Positions 52,622 to 61,759 of a DNA stretch of 64,000 bases are shown piece after piece (position 1 is the first letter of the stretch; each line of letters begins with the position of its first letter). The DNA lies in NCBI RefSeq assembly GCF_013607875.1, contig NZ_VDES01000001.1, positions 1,242,895-1,306,894 of the forward strand. Direction: 5' to 3'. Under the pieces are notes generated by a model, which saw only the letters and a program-made list of their open reading frames with translations, ran no database searches and was not told the DNA's origin. The DNA comes from Blastomonas ursincola. GTDB lineage: Bacteria; Pseudomonadota; Alphaproteobacteria; Sphingomonadales; Sphingomonadaceae. The translations under genes were made by a program, and so were the position numbers.

Positions 52622-53535
52622 TTGAGCAGCTCGACCGTGTAGATTTCCGCCGGGCGAAAACCGAGGCCGATCGCGAGCCGTGCCGCGACCAGCAGCACCA
52701 GCGTCGCCAGCAGCAGCCGCAGATATTCGGGCGGCAGTTTCTGCGCGAAGCGCGCGCCGATCTGCGCGCCGGTGACGCTGCCGATCAGCAGCAGCACCGC
52801 CAGCACGATGTCGACCGCCTTGGTGGTGAGGCTGTGCACCATGGTCGAGGCAAGCGTCACGAACAGGATCTGGAACAGCGAGGTGCCGACCACGACCTGT
52901 GCGCCCATGCCGAGCAGATAGAGCATCGCGGGCACCATCACGAAGCCGCCGCCGACACCCAGCAGGATGGTCAGCATGCCGGTGACAAAGCCCAGGATCA
53001 GTGGCGCAAGCGGCGAGATGTACAGGCCCGAGCGATAGAAGCGCCAGCGCAACGGCAGATTGGCGACCAGCGGATGATGGCGCCGCTTCTTGGGCGGCAG
53101 CGTCTCGCCGCGCCGCATCGCCCGCACGCTGGCCAGGCTTTCGCGCGCCATCAGCCCGCCGATCGAGCCGAGCAGCAGCACATAGACGATGTTGATGACG
53201 GTATCGATCTGACCGAGCTGCTGAAGCACCCGGAACACCCCAGCCCCCGCCAGCGTGCCGAATATGCCGCCGACCACCAGCACGCCGCCCATCTGGTAAT
53301 CGACCCCATTGCGCCGGCTGTGCGCGATGACGCCCGACACGCTGGAGCCGGTGACCTGGGTGGAAGCGGAAGCCGCCGCGACCGTCGGGGGAATGCCGTA
53401 GAAGATCAGCAGCGGCGTGGTGAGAAAGCCTCCGCCCACGCCGAACATCCCCGACAAAATGCCCACAAGCCCGCCAAGCCCGATGATGACGAGCGCGTTG
53501 ACCGAAAGATTCGCGATGGGAAGATAGACATCCAT
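52618..53535 (-). CDS. TSUP permease (TauE/SafE family), putative sulfite/organosulfonate exporter
   Basis: This 305-residue inner-membrane protein has about eight helices and two internal TSUP repeats. The first has GLGGLVGILSGMFGVGGGFLTTPLL and the second GFVTGMLTILLGVGGGFVMVPAM. The paired GVGGG motifs are the family hallmark. Members export sulfite or small sulfonates; this substrate is inferred from the family only. The gene is coupled by ATGA overlap to a TIGR02186 gene. Confidence 0.9.
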   Translation of the reverse strand: MDVYLPIANLSVNALVIIGLGGLVGILSGMFGVGGGFLTTPLLIFYGIPPTVAAASASTQVTGSSVSGVIAHSRRNGVDYQMGGVLVVGGIFGTLAGAGVFRVLQQLGQIDTVINIVYVLLLGSIGGLMARESLASVRAMRRGETLPPKKRRHHPLVANLPLRWRFYRSGLYISPLAPLILGFVTGMLTILLGVGGGFVMVPAMLYLLGMGAQVVVGTSLFQILFVTLASTMVHSLTTKAVDIVLAVLLLIGSVTGAQIGARFAQKLPPEYLRLLLATLVLLVAARLAIGLGFRPAEIYTVELLK

Positions 53536-53605
53536 GGGTTGGAAAGTGCTAGCCGCTTTGGCGCATCAGCAGAAGGGGCAAGCGACCGAATGGGCAGGGT
53601 CCGGC

Positions 53606-54751
53606 TTAAAAACCCGCGGATAAGGTCAGCGCCACACCCGATGACGGGCGCGCCTGGCCATCCATGCGCTGCCGCCAGTCTAGCGCGAAGGTCAGCGCAC
53701 CGCGCTCGACCGGCACGGTCAGCATGGCACGCGGCCCCAGATCGACGCGGTGCAGCCAGGGCTTGCCCCCCTGCCCGTCAGGCTCCTGCTGCCCTCCCGC
53801 CCAAAGCCCCCCACCCAATGCGAGTGTCGTGCCACCGCGCTTGAGGACGGGCTGGGTCAGGCTCGCCTGCAGGTCGAAAAATGCCTGGGATTGCGCCAAC
53901 CCCACTAACCCGGCCTGACCATGGACCGACAGTTGCGCTCCGCTGCGCCCGACCGCCCTGTCTCCCCCGGCGACCGCCAGAAGCGCCCAGCGGTCGCGCT
54001 GTCCTTCAACGAGCGCGAGACGGCGCTCGACCGCGAGATCGAATGGCAGCCGCGGCACAGGTCGAACCGACAGGCCGAGCGCCAGCGTACGCTCGTCGCG
54101 CGTTGCGAGTGCCCCCGTCGCCCGGGCATAGAGCGCGGGACGGTATGCCGCGCTGCCCATCGCCCAGCGCACCACCAGCCCGGCCTGGCTGCCGCCATAT
54201 TGCCCGCCCGGCGCCAATATGCTGCCCGAGGTGCCCTGCCGGACGAGCGACCAGCCATAGACCGACCAGCGCCCGGCATGAGCGCGGGAACCGTCTGCCC
54301 CGCTCGGCACGGGCGGCAGCCACGCCCCCGGCGCTGGCGGCAGCGGTACCTGGTCCGCCGCACGCGGCGGCGCTGGCAGCAGCGGTAGCAACGAGAGCTC
54401 GGCATCTTGCGGTTGCACTTGCCATCCTGGCGGTTCGACCACCGATCCGGCACTGCCGCCTCGCGGCTTGGCGCGACCGGCCCCTTGCGCGAGACGCAGT
54501 GCGCGCGGCGCATCGCCGGCAGACAGGGCGCGCCGGTGAGCGCTGACACGCAATCGCGGCGCGGCGTCGGCCTGGGCTTGCGACGTCATAGGCACGGGCA
54601 CCGATGCGCTTGGTGTCGGATCGATCACGGGCCAGTGATGGATCACCCGGGCTGCGGACCAGGCACACAGCACGGTCAGCAGGAAAACCAGCGGCTGGCC
54701 GCGTCGGCGGTGAGCGATCCCCGACCCGGCAGCCTGGCCCAGATCAGCCAC
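53606..54751 (-). CDS. Putative outer-membrane beta-barrel partner of the NfrB-like enzyme
   Basis: This 381-residue protein has one N-terminal hydrophobic segment (PLVFLLTVLCAWSAARV). A Pro- and Ala-rich linker (residues about 40-150) follows, then a C-terminal region of alternating strands ending GVALTLSAGF, as in outer-membrane barrels. The barrel resembles the C-terminal part of NfrA/BcsC-like proteins that let glycans out. The TPR part of NfrA is missing. The GTG start at 54751 overlaps the glycosyltransferase stop by 8 bases (GTGGCTGA), showing coupling. The function is inferred from that partner. Confidence 0.65.
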   Translation of the reverse strand: MADLGQAAGSGIAHRRRGQPLVFLLTVLCAWSAARVIHHWPVIDPTPSASVPVPMTSQAQADAAPRLRVSAHRRALSAGDAPRALRLAQGAGRAKPRGGSAGSVVEPPGWQVQPQDAELSLLPLLPAPPRAADQVPLPPAPGAWLPPVPSGADGSRAHAGRWSVYGWSLVRQGTSGSILAPGGQYGGSQAGLVVRWAMGSAAYRPALYARATGALATRDERTLALGLSVRPVPRLPFDLAVERRLALVEGQRDRWALLAVAGGDRAVGRSGAQLSVHGQAGLVGLAQSQAFFDLQASLTQPVLKRGGTTLALGGGLWAGGQQEPDGQGGKPWLHRVDLGPRAMLTVPVERGALTFALDWRQRMDGQARPSSGVALTLSAGF

Positions 54752-56210
54752 GACCCTCGCCGATCATGGCAGGGCGCGCCGCTGCGGGTTCGCCCCGTTG
54801 CGCTCCGATCGCCGCCGGGATCCGGTGCCGGGTCTTGTCCCAGGCCAGCGGCGCTCCGTTGAGGCTGGCAATATAGGCCTGCAGCGCCCGCCGCGCCGCC
54901 ATGACCGCGATGACATTGCTGACCAGCGCCCGGGGCAGCGACCACAGGGCTTCGCGTGCGCCATGGTTCCATCCGGTACAGGCGGCGCGCACGATCAGCC
55001 GCCAGACCAACGTGGAACCGGTCGCCACCAGCAGGACGCGTGAAGCGGGATCGGGCGGGGCTGGCTGGTAAAGGCCCAGCGTTTCCGCAATCGCGACGAC
55101 CAGCCACAGCAACAGGCCAAGATACCCCGCGACAATCACCAGTGCCGCCAGTGCCGACCGGCGGTCGCGGGCGCGCATCCAGATTTCGGCGATCGATCCG
55201 CCCCATCCGGTCCGGTCCCAGCCGGAAAGCGCGATGCCGATCATCCAGCGCGTCTTCTGGCGCACGGCTGCGCGCAGATCGCCCGGAAAATAGGCGCGCG
55301 TCGCCACCAGCTCGCCCGCCCCATCGCGTTCCCGAACGAAGGCGCCGCGACCGCCCTGTTCGTGGATCCGGATGCCGAGCTCGTAATCCTCGGTCAGGCT
55401 GTCGGTGGCAAAGGGTGCGTTGCCGCCAGAAGCCCCGGCCAGCCGCTGCAATGTCGCTCGCCGGAAGGCGCACCCGACCCCGGCACAGGGCATGGCGACC
55501 CCCATGCGCGCGCGCACCGGCATCTTGCGCAGATGGGCCTCGGCGAATTCATCGGCATAATGCCCGCCAACCAGGCGGGACGCGCGATCGATCAACGGGC
55601 GCACCGGGATCTGGACGAAATCATGATCGCTCAGCCAGCGGCGATAGACCTGAAACTCGGCGGCATGCACAACATCCTCGGCATCGTGCAGCGCGATCGC
55701 ATCGAAGCGCCAGCCCTGCCCCGTCTCGTCTTCGGTCATTGCCTGCCATATCCGGTTGAGGCAATCGGCCTTCGAGCTTGGGCCCGTCGTGGACATTGTC
55801 ACGAGCCGCAGACGCGTATCGCCCGCTGCACCACGCCGCGCCGCATCGGCGGTCGCAGGGTCGTTGGCATAGACGCCGACATAGAGCCGGTAATCGTCGT
55901 CCGGCCAGCGCGCCAGGCAGTGCGCCACCATGTCGCCGATCACCTCGGCCTCATCCCAGGCGGGAACGAACACGGCATAGCGCCAGGGCTGCCCGCCATC
56001 GGCATGATCGCGCTCGCGCGCCTGGCCTCTGCCGCGCAACAGATTGATCAACCAGACAAAATCGAGCGCGAGGTCGTCGACCGCCCCAATCAGGAACCAG
56101 ATACCGGCGAATAACAGCAGCTCGTTGGCGAAAAGATCGGCGGCAGAAAACAATGCTGTCAGCAGCGCATTGGCAATGCCTTCAACACTGGCTGCATCCT
56201 GTGCGCCCAA
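54744..56210 (-). CDS. NfrB-like family 2 glycosyltransferase
   Basis: This 488-residue membrane glycosyltransferase has N-terminal helices and the GT2 core YAVFVPAWDEAEVIGDMV. It carries an acidic DxD-like motif in HDAEDVVH, TEDYELGIRIHEQ and the KTRWMIGIALSGWDR segment (K/QxxRW type). C-terminal helices follow. It resembles NfrB, which makes the N4-phage receptor glycan in E. coli, but lacks the C-terminal regulatory domain of NfrB. The start is TTG 56210, with GGGGGG about 7 bases before. It likely works with the barrel protein encoded downstream to make and export a surface glycan. Confidence 0.8.
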   Translation of the reverse strand: MGAQDAASVEGIANALLTALFSAADLFANELLLFAGIWFLIGAVDDLALDFVWLINLLRGRGQARERDHADGGQPWRYAVFVPAWDEAEVIGDMVAHCLARWPDDDYRLYVGVYANDPATADAARRGAAGDTRLRLVTMSTTGPSSKADCLNRIWQAMTEDETGQGWRFDAIALHDAEDVVHAAEFQVYRRWLSDHDFVQIPVRPLIDRASRLVGGHYADEFAEAHLRKMPVRARMGVAMPCAGVGCAFRRATLQRLAGASGGNAPFATDSLTEDYELGIRIHEQGGRGAFVRERDGAGELVATRAYFPGDLRAAVRQKTRWMIGIALSGWDRTGWGGSIAEIWMRARDRRSALAALVIVAGYLGLLLWLVVAIAETLGLYQPAPPDPASRVLLVATGSTLVWRLIVRAACTGWNHGAREALWSLPRALVSNVIAVMAARRALQAYIASLNGAPLAWDKTRHRIPAAIGAQRGEPAAARPAMIGEGRG

Positions 56211-56231
56211 TTGCTTGCCCCCCGGCAGTCA

Positions 56232-57791
56232 TCACGGAGCTCCGGTCTGGAACGCCCAGGCAAGGCGGACATCTGCGCTGGAGATCGATGAGTCGTTGCT
56301 TGTTGCAGAAATGCCCGCTTCGGAAAGTTTCGTCAAAACAATTTGCGATTGATTTGCACGCCCCGATACGGTGAGCGCCAGGCCTGTCCTGCGCGCGGCC
56401 CAGATTGCCAGTGCAAGATTGGCCTCACCCTCGTCGCCCAGCTCTTCGCCATCGAGCGAAATGTCGGGAAGCGGCAGCGGCGGAGGGATAAGCTGCAGCG
56501 TCCATTGCGGTTCGGCAGCCGAAAGCCGCTGTTCCAGCGCACGATAGGTGGCGAGCGTCGCGCCAGGCAGCGGGTTCGCGCGCACCTGCGCCAGTCGCTT
56601 GTCGCGATCGACCAGCACCGCTTCGGCGGGGACGCCCGCCAGCAGCGCCAGCTCGCGCCCGACCAGCGCCGCGTTCTCGCGTTCCTTGAGCGAGGCGGCG
56701 CTGGCCGATGCCGATGCCAGCTGCGCGGCTTCCGCATCGCCTGCCGCCGTGCCGACGCGGAACTGGTCGAGGCTGAGCTTGACCGGGCGGCCCAGCGCCT
56801 TGGCCAGCCGGGCCTCTCCCAGCGCACCCGCGCGGCTGCGGAACTGGGGCGTGAGCACGGTTGCAAGGATCGTCAGAGGGTCGCCCGCGAAATCGATGTC
56901 GAGCTGGTCGATCTTCGCCTGGCGCGGAAACTGTTCGGCCAGCACCTCACGTGCCTGGCGCTGCGCGCGCGCCTCCCACGCGATCTGGCTGAGCGAATAG
57001 CCGAGCGGGATGGCCAGTGCCAGAAACACCACGATGATCACGCCCGCCTGCATCCCGCTCTGCCGGCTGGTCAGCTTGGGACCGAAGCCATAGAGCCGCG
57101 CCATCACCGCAGCCGCGATGGCAATGGTCATCAGGTTGGTGACGAACAGCAGCAGCGCGCCGAAGAAAACCGTGGCGTTGAGCGTGGCCAGGCCGAAGCC
57201 CACCGTCGCCAGCGGCGGCATCAGCGCAGTCGCGATCGCCACGCCGACGATCGTGCCCTCGCGCCCCCGGATCATCGCATAGGCCCCCGCAAGCGCCGAG
57301 AACAGCGCGACCATCAGGTCGAACAGATTGGGCCGGGTGCGTGCGGCGATCTCGGAGGTGACGTCCTTGATCGGCGAGAAGAAGACCACCAGCGCGGTGA
57401 ACAGCACGGCCATCACGATCCCTGCCGCCAGCGTCATCGCGGTACGGCGGATCTCGTTGCCATCGATGGTCGCGATGCCGAAGCCCAATCCGATGATCGG
57501 CCCCATCAGCGGCGAGATCAGCATCGCGCCGATCACCACCGCCGGGGAAGACAGGAGAAGCCCGAGCACCGCAATCCCCGCCGACATCAGGATCATGAAG
57601 GCATAGCGCGGGGTCAGGCTGGCCTCGTCATCGACCTTGGCGATCACCGCGCGATGCTCGATGCCGGGGATCACGCTGCCCCGCCACCAGCTGCCCAGCG
57701 GCCCGGTCAGCCGCGCGGCAAAGCGACCCAGGCGCGATCCTCCACCAGAAGTGGGCGCTAGCCCTCGAGCGGCGGGAGCGGATTGGGACAT
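56232..57791 (-). CDS. DUF389-family membrane protein
   Basis: This 519-residue protein has about six N-terminal helices with the DUF389 hallmarks PAVVIGAMLISPLMGPIIGLG and GVAIATALMPPLATVGFGLA. A soluble C-terminal half (residues about 270-519) follows, which resembles OmpA/BON-type folds with VLTPQFRSRAGALGEARLAKALG and GLALTVSGRANQSQIVLTKL. Its function is unknown. The stop lies 21 bases before the NfrB-like gene on the same strand, so cotranscription is likely. Confidence 0.82.
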   Translation of the reverse strand: MSQSAPAARGLAPTSGGGSRLGRFAARLTGPLGSWWRGSVIPGIEHRAVIAKVDDEASLTPRYAFMILMSAGIAVLGLLLSSPAVVIGAMLISPLMGPIIGLGFGIATIDGNEIRRTAMTLAAGIVMAVLFTALVVFFSPIKDVTSEIAARTRPNLFDLMVALFSALAGAYAMIRGREGTIVGVAIATALMPPLATVGFGLATLNATVFFGALLLFVTNLMTIAIAAAVMARLYGFGPKLTSRQSGMQAGVIIVVFLALAIPLGYSLSQIAWEARAQRQAREVLAEQFPRQAKIDQLDIDFAGDPLTILATVLTPQFRSRAGALGEARLAKALGRPVKLSLDQFRVGTAAGDAEAAQLASASASAASLKERENAALVGRELALLAGVPAEAVLVDRDKRLAQVRANPLPGATLATYRALEQRLSAAEPQWTLQLIPPPLPLPDISLDGEELGDEGEANLALAIWAARRTGLALTVSGRANQSQIVLTKLSEAGISATSNDSSISSADVRLAWAFQTGAP

Positions 57792-57999
57792 GGCACGTTA
57801 CCCTTGGGTTACCCGGCCAGGGGTGGACCCCACCGGTCTTTGCAGATAGATGCCCGAACATCGTCGCGCCATGCAACGGCAGCCATCATGGCCCCGGTGC
57901 GTTGGTACTGGCTCAAGCGGACTGCCCCCCGGCCGGGGGAATGCCCTTCAAGGGCAGGCGCGGTCAAGCGCATTAGGGCAACAACATATGGGAGCAGAC

Positions 58000-59304
58000 A
58001 TGGGCGCACAGGGGATACCGGGCGGCAGCGAGACATCGGCGCTGCGCAAGTTCCTCAGCAGCGAGGCAGCGGGCGGCATCATCCTGATCTTGTCGGCGGC
58101 GATCGCGATGATCATCGCCAACAGCCCGCTCTATGATCTGTACCATCATGTGCTGCACGATATCCAAGGCCCGGTGCTGACCAAGAAGCTGGGCCCGATG
58201 ACCCCGCATCTGTGGATCAATGACGGCCTGATGGTCATCTTCTTCCTCTATGTCGGGCTCGAGATCAAACGCGAGCTGGTCGACGGGCGGCTTTCGACCT
58301 GGGACAAGCGCCGCCTGCCAGTGATCGCGGCGATTGCCGGCATGGCGATGCCCGCGATCATCTATCTCGTCGAAACCGGCGGCGATCCTGCGGTCGTCAA
58401 TGGCTGGGCCATCCCCGCCGCCACCGACATCGCCTTTGCGATGGGCGTGCTCGCGCTGCTCGGCAAGCGCGCGCCGACGTCGCTCAAGCTGTTCCTGGTC
58501 ACCGTTGCGATCGTCGACGACATGGGCGCGGTGGCGATCATCGCGCTGTTCTATACCGAAGGCCTGGCCCCGGTCTGGCTGGGCGCAGCGGCGGCCGTGA
58601 TGGCAGCGATGTATGCGCTCAACCGCTTCCGGGTGATGAACCTCATCCCCTATCTGCTGCTGACCGTCGTGCTGTGGTACGCGATCCTGCAATCGGGCGT
58701 TCATGCGACGATCGCGGGCGTGCTCGCCGCGTTCATGATCCCGATCATCAAGACGCCGGGAGCCCCGGACGCGCACGACAGCCCGCTGCACCGGCTGGAG
58801 CACGCGATCTCGCCATGGAGCAGCTTTTTCATCATCCCGCTGTTCGGCTTTGCCAATGCCGGCGTGTCGCTGGAGGGCGTCGGCCTTGGTGAAGCGTTCG
58901 CGCCGGTGCCGCTCGGCATTGCCTCGGGCCTGTTCCTGGGCAAGCAGATCGGCATTTTCGGCAGCGTCTGGCTGGCAGTGAAGCTCGGCATTGCCAGCCG
59001 GTTGCGCGGCGCCACCTGGCTGCAGGTCTATGCCGTCGCCGCCCTGTGCGGAATCGGCTTTACCATGAGCCTGTTCATCGGTGCGCTAGCGTTCCCGGGC
59101 AATGCGCTGCTCATCGACGAAGCGAAGATCGGCGTGATCATGGGCTCTGTCGCTTCCGCGCTGCTCGGCTATACGATCTTGCGCGTCTGCCCGCTTCATC
59201 CGCAGCATTACGAGGAGGAACTGGAGCAGGAAGAGGAAGTCCGGGTCGATGGCGATGTCGAGAGCCTCGAGGACGACGAGGAAGAGGAAGTGGTCCGCAC
59301 ATGA
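58000..59304 (+). CDS. nhaA: Na+/H+ antiporter NhaA
   Basis: This 434-residue antiporter has the paired aspartates that bind Na+ (Asp173 and Asp174 in VAIVDDMGAVAI). It also has TDIAFAMGVLALLG and the C-terminal GIGFTMSLFIGALAF. The tail after residue 400 is very acidic (EEELEQEEEVRV, DDEEEEVV), unlike E. coli NhaA, and may act in pH sensing. I chose the ATG at 58000 because GGGAG lies 5 bases upstream; ATG 57988 is possible. The stop overlaps the following DUF885 gene (ATGA). Confidence 0.94.
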   Translation: MGAQGIPGGSETSALRKFLSSEAAGGIILILSAAIAMIIANSPLYDLYHHVLHDIQGPVLTKKLGPMTPHLWINDGLMVIFFLYVGLEIKRELVDGRLSTWDKRRLPVIAAIAGMAMPAIIYLVETGGDPAVVNGWAIPAATDIAFAMGVLALLGKRAPTSLKLFLVTVAIVDDMGAVAIIALFYTEGLAPVWLGAAAAVMAAMYALNRFRVMNLIPYLLLTVVLWYAILQSGVHATIAGVLAAFMIPIIKTPGAPDAHDSPLHRLEHAISPWSSFFIIPLFGFANAGVSLEGVGLGEAFAPVPLGIASGLFLGKQIGIFGSVWLAVKLGIASRLRGATWLQVYAVAALCGIGFTMSLFIGALAFPGNALLIDEAKIGVIMGSVASALLGYTILRVCPLHPQHYEEELEQEEEVRVDGDVESLEDDEEEEVVRT

Positions 59305-60614
59305 GGATGATCACCCGTTTCGGCCTGCTGGCGCTGGTGCTGGCCTGCGCCGCCTGTGGCGCCAAGCCCGCGCCCCAGGCGAGCAAGCCCGCCGATCCGC
59401 TCAACGACATCGCACGCCAATATGTGCTGCTGTCGCTCGAGATCGGCACGCACGAGGATGGCTATATCGATGCCTATTACGGCCCGGCCGAGTGGAAGAC
59501 GCAGGCCGAGGCGAACCCGCGCGATCTTGCCGCGCTCGCCCAGGCGGTCGATGCGCTCGACGCCAGCCTGATGGCCGTCGATGTTTCGGGCCGCGAGATC
59601 ATGGTCAAGCGCCGGGCGAAGTTCCTCCACGCGCAGCTCAACGCCGCACGCACGCGGCTGAAGATGCTGCGCGGCGAGAAGCTGTCGTTCCGGCAGGAAT
59701 CGCTCGGCCTGTTCGGTGCGACGCCGGACATCCAGCCGCTTGCGAGCTATGATCCGGTACTTGCCGAGATCGAGGCGCTGCTGCCCGGCCCCGGTACGCT
59801 CGCCGAGCGCGTCGATGCCTTTCAGGAACGCTTCATCATTCCCGCCGACCGGCTGAAACCGGTGTTCGACCGCGCCATCGCCGAATGCCGTGCGCGCACC
59901 GCCGCCCACATCCCGCTGCCCAAGGGCGAGAGCTTCCGCATGGAATTCGTCACCGGCAAGCCGTGGAGCGGGTATAACTATTACCAGGGCAATCTCGCCA
60001 GTCTGATCCAGATCAACACCGACCTGCCGATCCGCATCACCCGCGCGGTCGATCTGGGCTGTCACGAGGGATATCCCGGCCATCATGCGCTCAACTACCT
60101 GCTCGAACAGAAGCTGACGCGCGGGCGCGGCTGGGTCGAATTCAGCGTCTATCCGCTCTACAGCCCGCAAAGCCTGATCGCCGAAGGTTCGGCCAATTTC
60201 GGCATCGATCTCGCCTTTCCGGGCGACGAGAAGCTGGCGTTCGAGACGCGCGAACTCTACCCGCTCGCAGGCCTTTCCACCGCCGATGCCGCGCGGCTGG
60301 CACAGCTGCAAAAGGCGCTTTCGGGGCTGCGTGGCGCCCGCTTCACCATCGCGCAAATGTACCTCGACGGGCAGATCGACCGCAATCAGGCGATCGTGCT
60401 GACGCAGAAATACCAGCTGATGAGCGAAGCGCGGGCGAAACAGTCGGTCGGCTTTACCGATGCCTATCGCAGCTATGTGATCAACTATGGCCTCGGCCAG
60501 GACATGGTGCAGGCCCATGTCGAGGCCGCCGGACCTGATGCGAAAGCGCGCTGGGCGGCGATGGAGCGCGTGATCAGCGAGCCGACCCTGCCGGTCGATC
60601 TGGCTGTCCGATAG
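59301..60614 (+). CDS. DUF885-type lipoprotein, putative metallopeptidase
   Basis: This 437-residue protein has a lipoprotein signal (MRMITRFGLLALVLAC, modified Cys likely 16). A helical domain follows, with HEGYPGHH at about 255-262 and a later EGSANFG. Together these form an HExxxxHH-like metal site as in DUF885 proteins, which are distantly related to M32-type carboxypeptidases. The substrate is unknown. The ATG overlaps the nhaA stop, so the two are coupled; the biological reason is not evident. Confidence 0.82.
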   Translation: MRMITRFGLLALVLACAACGAKPAPQASKPADPLNDIARQYVLLSLEIGTHEDGYIDAYYGPAEWKTQAEANPRDLAALAQAVDALDASLMAVDVSGREIMVKRRAKFLHAQLNAARTRLKMLRGEKLSFRQESLGLFGATPDIQPLASYDPVLAEIEALLPGPGTLAERVDAFQERFIIPADRLKPVFDRAIAECRARTAAHIPLPKGESFRMEFVTGKPWSGYNYYQGNLASLIQINTDLPIRITRAVDLGCHEGYPGHHALNYLLEQKLTRGRGWVEFSVYPLYSPQSLIAEGSANFGIDLAFPGDEKLAFETRELYPLAGLSTADAARLAQLQKALSGLRGARFTIAQMYLDGQIDRNQAIVLTQKYQLMSEARAKQSVGFTDAYRSYVINYGLGQDMVQAHVEAAGPDAKARWAAMERVISEPTLPVDLAVR

Positions 60615-60640
60615 GGCCTCCCCACGCAACCTTGCTCGTC

Positions 60641-60715
60641 ATTTCCGCGAAAGCGGGAATTCCGCTGCAGCGCGAAACGCTGAAATGAAAGCGGGACCCC
60701 CGCCTTCGCGGGGGT
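60641..60715. repeat. REP-like hairpin cluster
   Basis: Three stems follow each other: ATTTCCGC-GAAA-GCGGGAAT (60641-60660), CAGCG/CGCTG (60668-60682) and ACCCCCGC-CTTC-GCGGGGGT (60696-60715). The reverse complement matches the left half of the element at 38.7 kb. It separates the converging DUF885 and VOC genes. Confidence 0.65.
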
Positions 60716-60737
60716 GACGAATCAACTGCGGGCGAAA

Positions 60738-61160
60738 TCAGCTCGCGAACAGCATCGCGTCGTCGGCGAACGCCTTGAACTCGAGCGCATTGCCCGCCGG
60801 ATCGTGGAAGAACATCGTCGCCTGCTCGCCCACCTGCCCCGCAAAGCGGATATGCGGCTCGATCACGAAGCGCGTCCCCGCCGCCTTGAGCCGGTCGGCC
60901 AGCGCGTGAAAATCGTCCATCGTCAACACCACGCCGAAATGTGGCACCGGCACGTCATGCCCGTCGACCGGATTGTGGTGCGCGCGCCGCGTACCGGCAT
61001 CGGGATCGAGATGCGCGACGATCTGATGACCGAACAGGTCGAAATCGATCCAGTGATCCGACGACCGCCCCTCGCCGCAGCCCAGCACCTCGCGATAGAA
61101 ATGCCGCGCAGCCGCGAGGTCATCGACCGGGAAAGCGAGATGAAACGGCCGGATGGTCAT
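60738..61160 (-). CDS. VOC-superfamily (glyoxalase-like) protein
   Basis: This 140-residue protein has the two beta-alpha-beta-beta-beta units of the vicinal oxygen chelate fold. The first begins [23 protein letters not shown]. The second contains [22 protein letters not shown] and ends [15 protein letters not shown], with a candidate metal-binding His and Glu. It could be an extradiol dioxygenase-like or glyoxalase-like enzyme; the substrate is unknown. It lies 16 bases downstream of the IalB gene on the same strand. Confidence 0.85.
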   Translation of the reverse strand: MTIRPFHLAFPVDDLAAARHFYREVLGCGEGRSSDHWIDFDLFGHQIVAHLDPDAGTRRAHHNPVDGHDVPVPHFGVVLTMDDFHALADRLKAAGTRFVIEPHIRFAGQVGEQATMFFHDPAGNALEFKAFADDAMLFAS

Positions 61161-61176
61161 CGGACGGAGCCTCGGA

Positions 61177-61743
61177 TCAGAAACCGGTCAGGGCGGCGTC
61201 GAGACCGGTCGGCACCACGTTGATCACGATCGGCTTGCCCTCGAGGTCGAGAAAGACGAGCTCGAGCTTCTTGGCCTTCTTGAAATTAGCGATATCGGTC
61301 GGGCCCAGCGGCTTTTCACCGATACAGCCCTCGGGCAGGCAGCGGCTGAACACGATCTTGTCGATCGCCTTGGTCTGGTCGCCATCGACCTGGATCAGCG
61401 CGCCGGTATCGAGCCGCACGCCCAGCGGCACCTTGACCAGCAGCCCGGTCTTGCCCGTGGTCTTCTGGCGGGCGATCGCGACGCGGATCACTTCCTTGTT
61501 GTTGCCCTCGTCGATCAGCGACTGGACGGCGTCGCAGATTTCCTGTTCGCCGGTGCCCTTGCAGCCTGCGGTCCAGGGCTTGGCGCCATTGGTCCCCATC
61601 TTCGGCGTGATCGCCTGGGGTGCAGCGGGGGCGGTGGCAGCGGGTGCAGCCGGGGTCGCAGGCTTGGCGGTCTGCGCGGCGAGCGGGGCGGAGACCAGAG
61701 CTGCGGCCAGCGCGAGCGCGGCCGAACGGAACACCAGATTCAT
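61177..61743 (-). CDS. Invasion-associated locus B (IalB) family protein
   Basis: This 188-residue exported protein has a signal peptide ([19 protein letters not shown]) and an Ala/Pro-rich spacer. The IalB domain follows, with Cys-containing [19 protein letters not shown] and [19 protein letters not shown], likely disulfide-linked. Despite the family name, such proteins are widespread in free-living alphaproteobacteria and their role is unclear. ATG 61752 is an alternative start. The gene lies 16 bases downstream of the giant MBG-repeat gene. Confidence 0.85.
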   Translation of the reverse strand: MNLVFRSAALALAAALVSAPLAAQTAKPATPAAPAATAPAAPQAITPKMGTNGAKPWTAGCKGTGEQEICDAVQSLIDEGNNKEVIRVAIARQKTTGKTGLLVKVPLGVRLDTGALIQVDGDQTKAIDKIVFSRCLPEGCIGEKPLGPTDIANFKKAKKLELVFLDLEGKPIVINVVPTGLDAALTGF

Positions 61744-61759
61744 CGCAATCATACTTTCT

